Source: Microcoleus sp. AS-A8 (GTDB taxonomy: Bacteria > Cyanobacteriota > Cyanobacteriia > Cyanobacteriales > Coleofasciculaceae). From it: DNA of 64,000 bases. The notes beneath the pieces were generated by a model. The model searched no databases. It was not told the origin of the DNA and saw only the letters and a program-made list of their open reading frames with translations. A program made the position numbers and the translations under genes. The DNA lies in assembly GCA_039962225.1 (NCBI GenBank), contig JAMPKV010000005.1, positions 248,001 through 312,000 of the forward strand, given 5' to 3'. Position 1 is the stretch's first letter. Every line of letters begins with the position of its first letter. This document shows, in pieces, positions 42,600 to 52,520 of the stretch.

Positions 42600-44321
42600 T
42601 CAGAGTTGCTGTGTGGCTAGGAGGGGAGCAGATTGTAAGAGTGTCTGAGTGTAGGGGTGCTCGGGATGGGTGAAAAGTTTCTGAGTTGGGCCAATTTCCA
42701 CAATTTGACCACTATTCATGACGGCAATGCGATCGCACAAAAATCTCGCTAACCAAAGGTCATGAGTAATGAATAAATAGGTGAGGTTAAATTCTTGCTT
42801 CAACTCCAGCATCAACTCCAGTACCTGAGATTGGACACTCGCATCCAGCATACTCACCGGCTCATCACAGATTAACAGACTGGGGCGGGTGATTAAAGCA
42901 CGCGCGATCGCCACTCGTTGCTGTTGTCCCCCCGATAAATCCGCAGGATAGCGATTAGAGTACTCCTCTGTGGGGGTCAACCCAACTCGCTCCAGCATTT
43001 GCCTCACCTGACTTTTCGCCTCTGTGGAGGTCGCCAGTTGGTGAATAAATAAGGGATCAGCAATACTTTGCCCCACCGTCATTAAAGGATTAAGACAAGC
43101 ATGAGGGTCTTGAAATACCATTTGAATTTGACGGCGAATTGCCCTTAAGGATTGGCGATCCATTTGGGCTAAATTCTGTCCCATAAATTCAACGGTGCCT
43201 GCTGTTGGGCGAATCAACTGCAAAATGGTACGGGAGAGGGTACTTTTCCCACAGCCTGATTCTCCTACCAGTCCGAAAATTTCACCTGGATAGAGGTCGA
43301 AGCTCACATTATCGACTGCTTTGATAACACGATTCCCCTTCTCTTTGGAAAGCAGTTGTTCAATCAGATTGCTTTCTAAGGTGTAATACTGCTTTAAGTT
43401 TTTAATCCGCAGTAGAGGATTGTCGATTTTAGATTTTGGATTCTCCCCTTTTTCCAGGACAGGTACGGGGGGATCGCTTTTGGATAGGGAATTCTCCCCT
43501 TCTGTATGATTCTCCTCATCACCAACCGCTTGAATATGCAGTGCGGCTTGTAGGAGCGATCGCGTATACTCATGCTCAGGATGGCGGAATATGGCTTTCA
43601 CTGCCCCACTTTCCACCATGCGTCCGTTATACATGACCGCAATGCGATCGCAATATTCCCCAACCATTGCCAAGTCGTGAGAAATCAGTAACAGCGCCAT
43701 CTCTCGTTCCTGGCACAGTCGCGTTAATTCTTTTAAAATCTGGGCGGAAACCGTGACATCTAGCGATGTGGTGGGTTCATCTGCCACAATCAGTTTGGGA
43801 TTCAGCAATAGAGCCAGTGCGATCGCCACACGTTGCCGCATCCCGCCACTAAACTCATGGGGATACTGCGACCAACGGTTGGCGGGAATTTTCACCGCAT
43901 CCAGTGTTTCCAGCGCCCTTGCCTTGCATTGGCTTCGATTCAACTGCGGTTGGTGTGCCCTCAAGGTTTCAATGCAGTGTTCCCCAATCGTCATGAGGGG
44001 GTCAAGTCGAGTCATGGGGTCTTGAAACACCAACGCCACCGCTTCCCCGCGAAACTGACGCAGCTGTTTGGGTGTCAAATCAAAAACTGACTGCCCTGCA
44101 AACCTCACCCGCCCCTCAATTTGGGTGGAAGCGGGTAACAAGCGCATTGCCGCCCGTCCCAACGTTGACTTGCCACAACCGGATTCTCCCACCAATCCCA
44201 GGCGTTCCCCAGCATCCAAGGTAAAAGAGACATCATCAACCGCCCAGCGATTCATTGTCACCGAACGGCTGTTGGGATAGGCAACCCGCAAATTCTCTAC
44301 ACAAAACAGGGCTTCACTCAT
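42600..44321 (-). CDS. Double ABC ATPase, dipeptide/oligopeptide transporter type
   Basis: 573 residues with two complete ATPase domains. N-terminal half: Walker A GESGCGKSTLGR, signature FSGGMRQRVAIA, Walker B LIVADEPTTSLD. C-terminal half: GESGCGKSTLSR, LSGGQQQRVAIA, LLICDEPVSMLD. Each ends with the oligopeptide-specific HPEHxYTxxLL extension. It is equivalent to a DppD-DppF fusion (like GsiA). No permease is adjacent; a DppB-type permease is at 27.8 kb. A Ser/Glu-rich linker at about 265-305 joins the halves. Confidence 0.94.
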   Translation of the reverse strand: MSEALFCVENLRVAYPNSRSVTMNRWAVDDVSFTLDAGERLGLVGESGCGKSTLGRAAMRLLPASTQIEGRVRFAGQSVFDLTPKQLRQFRGEAVALVFQDPMTRLDPLMTIGEHCIETLRAHQPQLNRSQCKARALETLDAVKIPANRWSQYPHEFSGGMRQRVAIALALLLNPKLIVADEPTTSLDVTVSAQILKELTRLCQEREMALLLISHDLAMVGEYCDRIAVMYNGRMVESGAVKAIFRHPEHEYTRSLLQAALHIQAVGDEENHTEGENSLSKSDPPVPVLEKGENPKSKIDNPLLRIKNLKQYYTLESNLIEQLLSKEKGNRVIKAVDNVSFDLYPGEIFGLVGESGCGKSTLSRTILQLIRPTAGTVEFMGQNLAQMDRQSLRAIRRQIQMVFQDPHACLNPLMTVGQSIADPLFIHQLATSTEAKSQVRQMLERVGLTPTEEYSNRYPADLSGGQQQRVAIARALITRPSLLICDEPVSMLDASVQSQVLELMLELKQEFNLTYLFITHDLWLARFLCDRIAVMNSGQIVEIGPTQKLFTHPEHPYTQTLLQSAPLLATQQL

Positions 44322-44543
44322 TGTTAGTCATGCATCATATCATGTCCGCTCTCTAGAACTACACGATGCGGGAGTTCGTAGTGAGGAATGTGAGTTCTCT
44401 GGGAATGGGTGCCCAAGCGATCACTACAAACATACTTTTATTAAGGGTAAGGGTAATCAGCCGGACATCATATCATTCGTCTGTGAGGACTTGTAGTCCT
44501 TCAACCTTCAACCTCTTAACGTTGAACATTCTCATCCTTTTCC

Positions 44544-45176
44544 TTACTGTTGAGTTTTGGCATTAGGGGGTTGACGGTTAGCTGTGACTCGCCGCATCAA
44601 GTAGGCAACACCAAAATCTCCGTTAGGATGCTGGGCTAAAGCGTCAGCAAGTTCAAACACACTGGTAGCCAGTTCGCTCCCTAGTTTGTCGATGGTGGCT
44701 TGACGCTCTTGATCAAAGAATTGCCGCTCTCGAGTTCGTGACTGCCATTCATTAGAAAATAACTGCTCAATGGTTGTATGCAAGCCGAGTTGCTCCAGAA
44801 CATCCCACTCTCCGTAATCGCACCAAATCCCCCGGCACTGCATACATCGCTCTACATAAAACGGCGTCTTGAGGTTAACCTTAGCGCGAGAAAGATAGCG
44901 CTGACACTCTGGACACAAGGCGGCTTTTGTATCGAAAGGAGACAGAACAAAATCCACATTGATCGTTCCAGAGGGCACCTCTGTTCTCTGTGGATTTCCA
45001 ATTTGATCAGTCTGCCAAGCTTCGTACTCCTTGGCGGGAATCCAGGTGCCTTTGCACTCCTGGCAGTACTTGACAGCCAAATCCTCGCTTAGAACACCGT
45101 CCAATAGCATTACCTTCTTGCATTTCGGACACTGCACAGATTTTTCTTCCTCAAAATGTCTACTTTCCCTTTTCAA
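44544..45176 (-). CDS. Protein with two TFIIB-type zinc ribbons
   Basis: 210 residues. Two zf-TFIIB units: CPKC at about residues 17-20 with CQEC further on, and CPEC at about 88-91 with CMQCRGIWCD. Each unit has the family ending GTWIPAKEYE or GIWCDYGEWD. The C-terminal part is helical. Function unknown; it probably binds zinc. Start ATG 45176. Confidence 0.82.
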   Translation of the reverse strand: MKRESRHFEEEKSVQCPKCKKVMLLDGVLSEDLAVKYCQECKGTWIPAKEYEAWQTDQIGNPQRTEVPSGTINVDFVLSPFDTKAALCPECQRYLSRAKVNLKTPFYVERCMQCRGIWCDYGEWDVLEQLGLHTTIEQLFSNEWQSRTRERQFFDQERQATIDKLGSELATSVFELADALAQHPNGDFGVAYLMRRVTANRQPPNAKTQQ

Positions 45177-45329
45177 TCTACTGGAGAATGCGCGAGAGTG
45201 ACGATCTTATGGGGATACCTAATATCGCTTCCGTTTACACCATCTTATTAATTGTTCTCCCCTGTTCCACTCTGTTTTGATGATGAGTACTTTAACACCA
45301 GTAATATGATCCCTATTGTCCGGGCAGTG

Positions 45330-45689
45330 TTAGAGTTGAAGCAACGCTTGGCAGTATTGAATCAGGGTATTGAGGCGATCGCGCACGCTCAAAACCCGAC
45401 GCTGGGATGTTGTAGAACTGCGCGATGCCTGCAACAGCATCATATCGGTCTCCAATAGCCGCATTTGTTTATAAATTTCCGTCTGAAGCGATTGCCATCG
45501 AGGTGCATGTTCGGGTGCGAAGTCCTCTGCACTCAGCCTCGCAATTTGACTGTGAAACAGTTGTTGAACGTTTTGGTAACTATCTCGGAGTGCTACTTCC
45601 TGCCAATCGGGAACTGTAATCGTCTTGAGCTGTTGTTCCAAAGCCTGTTGAAACGCCTGATACTGTTGGAAATGTAATAGTGGCAACAT
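45330..45689 (-). CDS. PatD-like protein (heterocyst frequency control family)
   Basis: 119 residues from the ATG at 45689 (MLPLLHFQQYQAF); the frame is open further, to 45758, but the extra 23 residues do not look conserved. Helical protein with DWQEVALRDSYQNVQQLFHS and LQTEIYKQMRLLETDMMLLQ, which agrees with what I remember of cyanobacterial PatD, a protein that interacts with FtsZ and affects heterocyst frequency in Anabaena. Homologues also occur outside heterocyst formers, so heterocysts should not be inferred. Confidence 0.62.
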   Translation of the reverse strand: MLPLLHFQQYQAFQQALEQQLKTITVPDWQEVALRDSYQNVQQLFHSQIARLSAEDFAPEHAPRWQSLQTEIYKQMRLLETDMMLLQASRSSTTSQRRVLSVRDRLNTLIQYCQALLQL

Positions 45690-46234
45690 TCTGGCTCGTG
45701 TTGGTTTAAAATCAATGTAAAGAATTTTGTCTTTACTAATAAAGGCGATTAACACCAAGTTGCAGTCTGAATCGTATTGCGTGACTTTTAGGGACTGGGA
45801 ACTGGGGCACTCGGAGTCCCTTCTAACTCAAGCGCCGATGGGCATTAGGGACGATGGCGGCTGGGAACCCAAACCTCCATCACCGATCCCCGATCCCCAG
45901 TCACTAATCCGAAAATTACAGTTTAGGCTGCACGCTTGGTTCGAGTCACTCCACAGCCCGCTCCTCAAGGCTCAAACCAGAGAGCAGGCTGTTATTGACG
46001 ACGAAGCGATGAGATGAGCCGAGGAGTCTTCTCGCTTCAAGTACACTCACTCATGTCCCCATCGTGTCAGCCTACGCTCTTAAACCGCTTGACGGAGCGT
46101 ACAAAGCTTCATTCTCTAACACGTTACCTTGATAAGAAAGGAAGAAATTGAACCAACCGAACAGATCACTACTGATAATCTCAAGGCAGTTGCGCTAAAC
46201 TCATTTCTATTTTTTATTGGTTAGACAAAGAATT
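45690..46234. other. Intergenic region upstream of the (p)ppGpp gene
   Basis: Contains low-complexity GGGACTGGGAACTGGG / CCGATCCCCGATCCCCAGTC segments at about 45788-45905, typical of cyanobacterial intergenic repeats. The open frame 45727-46017 runs through them and is not credible. The stretch 45925-46030 has several short complementary segments (CAGCC..GGCTG) but no RNA family I recognise. Confidence 0.4.
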
Positions 46235-48490
46235 ATGGACGCTATCGCTACCACTTCCCGGTTTAACTTCGATGTTCCAGATTGGTTACACGAATGTATC
46301 TTAGCCACCTCCGCCGCCGCTAATGAACCAGTCCCTGACGATATTAACCTAATCAGTCGAGCTTTTGAATTTGCTTACCAACTGCATGAGGGTCAGTACC
46401 GAGCCTCAGGAGAACCTTACATTGCTCATCCTGTAGCAGTGGCGGGTTTGTTACGGGATTTAGGCGGCAGCAGCGTGATGATTGCCGCTGGGTTTCTACA
46501 CGATGTGGTTGAGGATACAGAAGTCACTCCCGAAGAGATAGAATCTCGATTTGGAGTCGAGGTTCGGCGGCTGGTGGAAGGCGTAACCAAACTTTCTAAG
46601 TTTAACTTCTCCAGTAAAACCGAACGTCAAGCGGAAAATTTCCGCCGCATGTTCCTTGCCATGGCCGCCGATATTCGGGTGATTGTGGTGAAATTGGCAG
46701 ATAGACTGCACAATATGCGGACATTAGAACACTTGAGTCCGCCGAAACAGCGTAGTATCTCCCAAGAAACACGAGAAATCTTCGCACCTCTAGCCAATCG
46801 CCTGGGAATTGGGCGCGTCAAATGGGAGCTAGAAGATTTGGCGTTTAAGTATCTCGAACCCGAATCCTATCGGCAGATGCAACAACTGGTGGCAGAGCGA
46901 CGAACGGATCGGGAAACTCGCTTAAGTAAGGTCGGAGAAATTTTGCGGGAACGCATGGAGTCCACTGAAATTCATTGCCTAGAGGTTAGTGGGCGTCCCA
47001 AGCACCTCTATGGAATATATCAAAAAATGCAACGGCAGCAAAAGGGATTTCATGAAATTTACGATCTAGCTGCTATGCGACTAATTTTGCAGACGAAGGA
47101 AGATTGTTATCGGGCATTAGCGGTCGTTCACGATGCTTTTCGACCGATTCCAGGCCGGTTTAAAGACTACATCGGTTTACCGAAGCCGAACCGCTATCAG
47201 TCTTTGCATACCGGGGTGATTGGGCCATCGGGTCGTCCAATTGAGGTGCAAATTCGCACCCTGGAAATGCATCAGATCGCTGAATATGGAATTGCCGCAC
47301 ACTGGAAGTACAAGGAAAGCGGTGGCTCCAGTAATAACCGAATTTCGGCGGAAGATGAAAAGTTTACTTGGCTGCGGCAGTTACTGGAATGGCAGAATGA
47401 CCTGAAAGATGCTCAGGAATACATGGACACCATCAAAGACAATTTATTTGATGATGATGTTTATGTGTTTACGCCGAATGGAGATGTGATTCCGCTCTCG
47501 CGCGGAGCAACACCCGTTGATTTTGCTTACCGCATTCACTCGGAAGTCGGGAACCATTGTGCCGGTGCTCGCGTGAATGGACGGTGGAGGGTACTGGATA
47601 CTCCCTTGAATAACGGGGATATTGTGGAGATTATCACCAAAGAAAATAGCCATCCCAGTCTGGATTGGCTGAACTTTGTGGCCACACCTAGTGCCCGAAA
47701 TCGGATTCGGCAATGGTACAAGCGATCGCATCGGGACGCCAATGTGGCTCGCGGGAAAGAACTCCTGGAAAAAGAACTGGGCAAAAGAGGCTTTGAGGCT
47801 TTGCTCAAATCTGAACCCATGCAGGCCGCGGCAGAGCGATGTAACTACCACAGCGTCGAAGATTTACTAGCTGCGTTGGGTTACGGCGAGTTGACCTTAA
47901 ACTTAGTTGTCAAGCGTCTGCGGGAAGCCGTAAAAGCTCGGCAACCCCTAGAAACAGAACCCCAAGAGCCTCCAGTTCCCCAAATACCGGCAGCTAAACC
48001 TGCATCAACGGCAGGGGCGAAAAAAATCGAACCCATTGCTGGCGTCGAAGGGTTACTCCATCACCTAGCGGGTTGCTGTAATCCTATTCCGGGTGAAGCG
48101 ATTATTGGAGTCGTGACGCGCACACGCGGCATTTCCATTCATCGCCAGGGTTGTCTGAATGTGGAGAGCGTACCTGGAGAACGGGTCATACCTGTGAGTT
48201 GGAATCCCACCGATGTCGCTCATGGGCGTCCCCAAACTTACCCGGTGAATATTCAAATCGAGGTCATTGACCGAGTTGGCGTTTTCAAAGATATCTTATC
48301 TCGCTTGAGTGACCAAAATATCAATGTTCGCAATGCCCAGGTCAGAACTCAAGAAGGAAGGCCGGCGGTCATCGATATGTGTATCGACATTTGCGATCAT
48401 CAACAACTGGAGCGTAGCTTTTGCCAAATCAAAAAAATGAGTGACATCTTAAACTTGCGCCGTGTCAGTCAGATTGAGGAGGCTTGTTGA
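46235..48490 (+). CDS. spoT: Bifunctional (p)ppGpp synthetase/hydrolase (Rel/SpoT family)
   Basis: 751 residues. Stringent-response enzyme. HD hydrolase domain with YIAHPVAVAGLLRDLG and GFLHDVVEDTEVT (HD pair kept, so hydrolase-competent), synthetase domain with YDLAAMRLIL and GRFKDYIGLPKPNRYQSLHT, TGS domain with VYVFTPNGDVIPLSRGATPV, and C-terminal zinc-finger/ACT domains (HHLAGCCNPIPGEAIIG; IQIEVIDRVGVFKDILSRLS). Full length. I chose the ATG at 46235; an in-frame TTG at 46217 would add six residues. Confidence 0.96.
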   Translation: MDAIATTSRFNFDVPDWLHECILATSAAANEPVPDDINLISRAFEFAYQLHEGQYRASGEPYIAHPVAVAGLLRDLGGSSVMIAAGFLHDVVEDTEVTPEEIESRFGVEVRRLVEGVTKLSKFNFSSKTERQAENFRRMFLAMAADIRVIVVKLADRLHNMRTLEHLSPPKQRSISQETREIFAPLANRLGIGRVKWELEDLAFKYLEPESYRQMQQLVAERRTDRETRLSKVGEILRERMESTEIHCLEVSGRPKHLYGIYQKMQRQQKGFHEIYDLAAMRLILQTKEDCYRALAVVHDAFRPIPGRFKDYIGLPKPNRYQSLHTGVIGPSGRPIEVQIRTLEMHQIAEYGIAAHWKYKESGGSSNNRISAEDEKFTWLRQLLEWQNDLKDAQEYMDTIKDNLFDDDVYVFTPNGDVIPLSRGATPVDFAYRIHSEVGNHCAGARVNGRWRVLDTPLNNGDIVEIITKENSHPSLDWLNFVATPSARNRIRQWYKRSHRDANVARGKELLEKELGKRGFEALLKSEPMQAAAERCNYHSVEDLLAALGYGELTLNLVVKRLREAVKARQPLETEPQEPPVPQIPAAKPASTAGAKKIEPIAGVEGLLHHLAGCCNPIPGEAIIGVVTRTRGISIHRQGCLNVESVPGERVIPVSWNPTDVAHGRPQTYPVNIQIEVIDRVGVFKDILSRLSDQNINVRNAQVRTQEGRPAVIDMCIDICDHQQLERSFCQIKKMSDILNLRRVSQIEEAC

Positions 48491-48741
48491 AACGGCAAGG
48501 CATCCGTTTAAGTTAAGGAACAGTCAATATTGATGATCATCATGACGTGGAACTCCAGCAAGGCCCCTCTTAAGGGAGAGGCAATGCGGGACGGGATTTG
48601 GTGAGCATTAGGAAGGTGAGCTGACTCCAGATTTCAGTACAGGGCTAGGAACTCATGGCTTGAACCAACCCCAGCCCGAAATCTACGCTAAAGAAGCGCA
48701 CCCCAACTCCCAAAACAATAACCGACGACTGAAAACTGACC

Positions 48742-49707
48742 ATGACTATTCAGCGTTCTGCTTGCCTGATTTTCAATCCAGTTGCTGGTCAAGGTGACCC
48801 AGAGCAAGATTTGTTGACAATCCAGTCTCTTCTAGAGCCAGAAATTGCGCTGGATATTCGTTTGACGACACCTGAAGTGGATGCGGGTCAATTGGCGCGT
48901 GAGGCGGTTGAACGCGGTGTTCATATGATTATTGTCTCTGGCGGTGATGGCACGATCTCAGCGGCGGCGGAAGCTGTGGTCGGAACAAGTATTCCCTTAG
49001 GTGTGATTTCGCGGGGTACCGCCAATGCTTTTGCCTCAGCGCTAACACTGCCCAACACCATTGAAGCCGCCTGTGAGACTATTTTGCAGGGAAGACCAAA
49101 AGTGGTCGATGCGGCTTTGTGCAATGGTAAGCCGATGGTGTTGCTGGCGGGTATTGGCTTTGAGGCAGAAATGGTAGAAAAGGCGGATCGAGACACGAAA
49201 AACCGCTTTGGCATGTTGGCTTACATTATGGCAGGGGTAAAACAATTACGGGAGTTTGAGTCGTTTGAAGCGAGGATCGAAACACAGGAGAAAGTGATTA
49301 CGCTTACCGCCGGCGCTGTAACAATCGCCAATGCTGCGCCCCCAACCTCTGTCTTAGCTCAAGGCCCAGCCGGTATTATTTGTGATGATGGACTGCTCGA
49401 TTTAACCGTAGTCGCCCCCGCCAGCGCAGCCGGTGCGATCGCATCAGCCTACCATCTACTCCAAACGGCTTTGAGAGGGGATGCTGCGGAACGGGATGAC
49501 ATTGGCTATCTGCGAGCCAGACGCATCAAAGTGACCACCGAGCCACCTCAGAAAGTCGTTCTCGATGGGGAAATTATTGGCATGACACCGATTGATGTTG
49601 AGTGTATTCCTGGTGGCTTAACAATTCTCATGCCCTTGTCAGAAGACGTTCAGCCTCTGGAAAAACTAGAGGGACTTCCAGAATTAAGGATTGAGCAGAA
49701 GCTTTAG
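48742..49707 (+). CDS. YegS/BmrU-type lipid kinase (diacylglycerol kinase domain)
   Basis: 321 residues. N-terminal nucleotide-binding domain with FNPVAGQGDPEQDL, IIVSGGDGTISAAAEAVVG (GGDGT signature at about residues 73-77) and GTANAFASALTLP. The C-terminal beta domain has PAGIICDDGLLDLTVV and VVLDGEIIG. Probably phosphorylates diacylglycerol or a related lipid. It lies 251 bp after spoT and is followed by a terminator. Confidence 0.92.
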   Translation: MTIQRSACLIFNPVAGQGDPEQDLLTIQSLLEPEIALDIRLTTPEVDAGQLAREAVERGVHMIIVSGGDGTISAAAEAVVGTSIPLGVISRGTANAFASALTLPNTIEAACETILQGRPKVVDAALCNGKPMVLLAGIGFEAEMVEKADRDTKNRFGMLAYIMAGVKQLREFESFEARIETQEKVITLTAGAVTIANAAPPTSVLAQGPAGIICDDGLLDLTVVAPASAAGAIASAYHLLQTALRGDAAERDDIGYLRARRIKVTTEPPQKVVLDGEIIGMTPIDVECIPGGLTILMPLSEDVQPLEKLEGLPELRIEQKL

Positions 49708-49785
49708 CTCAAATCTAACCTAAAAATTTGCTAGAACGGCTACTTGAGATTTAACAAACTATTTTTAGATTGAAAATAAGGGAAA

Positions 49786-49815
49786 TTGGGGCTAGGAGTT
49801 GCCCCAACTTTTTAA
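49786..49815 (+). terminator. Terminator of the lipid kinase gene
   Basis: TTGGGGC (49786-49792) pairs with GCCCCAA (49801-49807), 8-base loop, followed by CTTTTTAAAG. It separates the lipid kinase from metK. Confidence 0.75.
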
Positions 49816-49971
49816 AGAGTTCTTCAAGAGACAGCTAATCGAGCTACCAAAAGCTGCAATTGCTGCTATGATTGCAGGCTAATGTTGTTCTGATGGAAGG
49901 GAAAGGCTACTGTGGCTGAAATTAGCCCAAACCCTTCATTGAGCCAGTCACCACTCAAGGAGAATTGAGCA

Positions 49972-51234
49972 TTGTCACGTCGTTACTTATTTACCTCTGA
50001 ATCGGTTACTGAAGGTCATCCTGACAAAATCTGCGATCAGATTTCTGATACCATTTTGGATGCCTTACTGACTTTAGACGACCACAGCCGTGTTGCGGCT
50101 GAGGTTGTTGTTAACACGGGCTTGGTTCTGATTACTGGTGAAATCACCTCCAAAGCCCAGGTTAATTTTGTCGATTTGGCACGCAAGAAAATTGCTGAAA
50201 TTGGCTACACTCATGCCGATAATGGCTTCTCGGCTAATAGCTGTGCTGTCTTAGTGGCTTTAGATGAGCAATCTCCTGATATTGCTCAAGGCGTGACAAC
50301 CGCGCAGGAAAGCCGGGAAGAACTCAGTGAAGATGAATTAGATGCGATCGGTGCTGGCGATCAAGGTCTGATGTTTGGGTTTGCTTGCAACGAAACGCCC
50401 GAAATGATGCCCTTGCCCATCAGCCTCGCCCACAGAATCTCTCGGCGTTTGGCAGAAGTGCGGAAATTGGGGGAGTTACCCTATCTCCGCCCGGATGGAA
50501 AAACCCAAGTTAGTGTAATCTACGAAGACGGAAAACCCGTTGGGATTGACACGATTTTGATTTCCACCCAACATACCGCCACCATCGGCGATATTACGAG
50601 TGATGAGGCTGTTCAAGCCAAGATTAGAGAAGATCTGTGGTCAATGGTGGTGCAACCGATTTTCACCGACCTCGAAATTCAACCCGATAACCAAACTCGC
50701 TTCCTGGTTAACCCAACTGGCAAATTTGTCATTGGTGGCCCTCAGGGGGATTCAGGTCTGACCGGTCGTAAAATTATTGTGGATACCTATGGTGGCTACT
50801 CCCGTCATGGGGGCGGTGCGTTCTCCGGCAAAGACCCCACCAAGGTAGACCGATCTGCGGCTTATGCTTGCCGCTATATGGCGAAAAATATTGTGGCAGC
50901 GGGTCTGGCGGAGAAATGTGAAGTTCAGGTGAGTTATGCGATCGGAGTGGCTCGACCCGTCAGTATCATGGTAGAAACATTTGGTACTGCCAAAATCGCA
51001 GAAGAACGATTGCTGGAACTGGCTAAACAGCATTTTGAACTCCGTCCGGCTGGGATTATCCAGGCGTTTAATCTGCGTCGGTTACCCGCAGAACGTGGCG
51101 GTCGTTTTTATCAAAATATTGCGGCTTACGGTCATTTTGGGCGTAATGATTTGGATCTACCTTGGGAGCAAACTGATAAGGCAGAACTGCTGAGAGAAGC
51201 TTTGAAACAGCCGGTTTCAGCCGTGTTGGGATGA
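49972..51234 (+). CDS. metK: Methionine adenosyltransferase (S-adenosylmethionine synthetase)
   Basis: Makes SAM from ATP and methionine. 420 residues. TTG start with AAGGAG at 49957-49962, giving the normal N-terminus [19 protein letters not shown]. Signatures [12 protein letters not shown] and [19 protein letters not shown] are present, as is the second ATP loop [20 protein letters not shown]. An 18-codon frame (GTG 49912 to TGA 49968) lies just before in the same phase. No SAM riboswitch of a class I know was seen. Confidence 0.97.
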   Translation: MSRRYLFTSESVTEGHPDKICDQISDTILDALLTLDDHSRVAAEVVVNTGLVLITGEITSKAQVNFVDLARKKIAEIGYTHADNGFSANSCAVLVALDEQSPDIAQGVTTAQESREELSEDELDAIGAGDQGLMFGFACNETPEMMPLPISLAHRISRRLAEVRKLGELPYLRPDGKTQVSVIYEDGKPVGIDTILISTQHTATIGDITSDEAVQAKIREDLWSMVVQPIFTDLEIQPDNQTRFLVNPTGKFVIGGPQGDSGLTGRKIIVDTYGGYSRHGGGAFSGKDPTKVDRSAAYACRYMAKNIVAAGLAEKCEVQVSYAIGVARPVSIMVETFGTAKIAEERLLELAKQHFELRPAGIIQAFNLRRLPAERGGRFYQNIAAYGHFGRNDLDLPWEQTDKAELLREALKQPVSAVLG

Positions 51235-51261
51235 GGAATTTTCTGCGCGAAAGTCCCCAAC

Positions 51262-51486
51262 ATGCAAACCTGGAAGCGACGGGTTAGGCAACTTAAAAAA
51301 GAAACCTATGCTATGTATATAGCCTGTAAAGACGCTAGAGTACCTTGGTACGCCAGAGTTTTTGCAGGCTTTGTTGTGGCTTATGCTTTTAGTCCCATAG
51401 ATCTGATTCCAGATCTGATTCCCATCCTCGGTTATGTGGATGATTTGGTATTAGTGCCGTTGGGGATAGTTCTGGTACTTAAATGA
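51262..51486 (+). pseudogene. DUF1232 (YkvA) protein, 5' part of a frameshifted gene
   Basis: 74 codons: MQTWKRRVRQLKKETYAMYI, then the DUF1232 core with SPIDLIPDLIPILGYVDD (residues about 45-62) and LVPLGIVLVLK before TGA at 51484-51486. In the family this core continues directly into LIPPxVLxECRxKA and a C-terminal membrane helix. Those are found in the -1 frame starting at 51483, so loss of one base at about 51483 is the simplest explanation. It follows metK by 27 bp. Confidence 0.8.
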
Positions 51487-51662
51487 TTCCCCCAACGGTT
51501 TTAAGGGAGTGCCGTGACAAGGCGGAAGGAGCAATGAATGACCCTAAGCCGACAAGCTGGGTAGCCGCCCTTGTGATTGTGGTTATCTGGCTGCTTTTGG
51601 GGTTTCTTGCCGTTGCTTGGGTCGGACACAGCTTGCAAAAATTGAGTTGCCAATCGAAATGA
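51483..51662 (+). pseudogene. DUF1232 protein, 3' part in the shifted frame
   Basis: 59 codons from the ATG that overlaps the upstream stop (ATGA): MIPPTVLRECRDKAEGAMND, then PKPTSWVAALVIVVIWLLLG, a membrane helix. It completes the DUF1232 protein in sequence. It could be translated by coupling at the ATGA, so the two halves might still make a split protein, or the frameshift may be a sequencing or assembly error. Confidence 0.75.
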
Positions 51663-51675
51663 ATTTCTTGTGTCT

Positions 51676-51963
51676 TCAAATGGCTTTGATGCCTAAATTG
51701 GCTTTCAACGCTTTTTCGTACTCAGAAATACATTTTTGCATGTATCGCCAATGATCCATATCTCTAGTCTCCTCATAAATAGATTTAGCAAACAGATATT
51801 TTTCCCAAGCTTTTTTTTGAGTGGTTAAATCTTGCTTGGGTACCAATGCATCATCTGGATCTAAAGCGGGTTGAGAATTTTGATCAATCTTTTCCAGTTT
51901 ACGTTGTAGGCGCTTTTGTCTACTTTTGATGCAACCCAATCGACTACGTTCTGTTAAACTCAT
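51676..51963 (-). CDS. Small basic helical protein, paralogue A
   Basis: 95 residues, not recognised. The N-terminal MSLTERSRLGCIKSRQKRLQ is basic, the middle is variable and the C-terminal half AWEKYLFAKSIYEETRDMDH / YMQKCISEYEKAL is a predicted amphipathic helix pair. A paralogue with the same plan is at 52521-52808. Both starts are preceded by AATCAGGAGAATCTAC or a close variant, with AGGAGA as ribosome binding site. Convergent with the DUF1232 gene. Confidence 0.75.
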   Translation of the reverse strand: MSLTERSRLGCIKSRQKRLQRKLEKIDQNSQPALDPDDALVPKQDLTTQKKAWEKYLFAKSIYEETRDMDHWRYMQKCISEYEKALKANLGIKAI

Positions 51964-52520
51964 GTAGATTCTCCTGATTAAAAGTCTCTCTATTAGCTAT
52001 CATTAGTCAGGAAATGTGAATATTATGTGAAGATAAAGCCATATCCTGTAAATATTAGAATATTTTTTTTAAATTCCCTTTTATTATGTTAATAAATCTC
52101 AACAAAAACAAGCGGGTTTACTCACCGTTGTCAGGGGTTGTCTAGTTCTCTATTAGCTGAGGTATGTCAGTGAGAAGCTAGTCTTTAGGGAGGTGTGATC
52201 TCACAATCTCTGGTAACACAGATTATCTATTTGATACGTCCTCAAAAATCTTACGCTTGTATTACGAATTTTCCTAGAAGCGAATCCTATTCTTGGCTCA
52301 TTTAAGAAGGCTATAATACGGATGCTCCAGCTTTATAGCCTCCTGATTCCCTCCCTCAGACTTCAGCTTTTAGCTTTTACAACAGTCTTTCAGCGACCCC
52401 AATGGAAGTGTTTTTTAAGGCCATAAAAGTCAAAAAAAGCAAGTATTAAGATTTTGATCAAGGTGCTACGCTACAAGCCTAAATCTGAATCCTAGAAAAG
52501 CTCTAGTTACCCAGTCCTCA
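51964..52520. other. Intergenic region between the two small paralogues
   Basis: AT-rich (especially 52030-52100), no gene. A GACTTCAGCTTTTAGC heptamer-type stretch is at about 52360-52378. It contains the promoter of paralogue A. Confidence 0.4.

Noticed and set aside
45727-46017. 96-codon plus-strand frame upstream of spoT
   Set aside because: It runs through low-complexity CCGATCCCCGATCCCC-type intergenic sequence and has no ribosome binding site or recognisable domain.
49740-49971. SAM riboswitch in front of metK
   Set aside because: I looked for conserved SAM-riboswitch cores and found only the terminator hairpin of the preceding gene and a short frame.
51470-51490. Programmed -1 frameshift in the DUF1232 gene
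   Set aside because: The site GTA-CTT-AAA-TGA does not match a tandem slippery heptamer; a one-base deletion explains it better.
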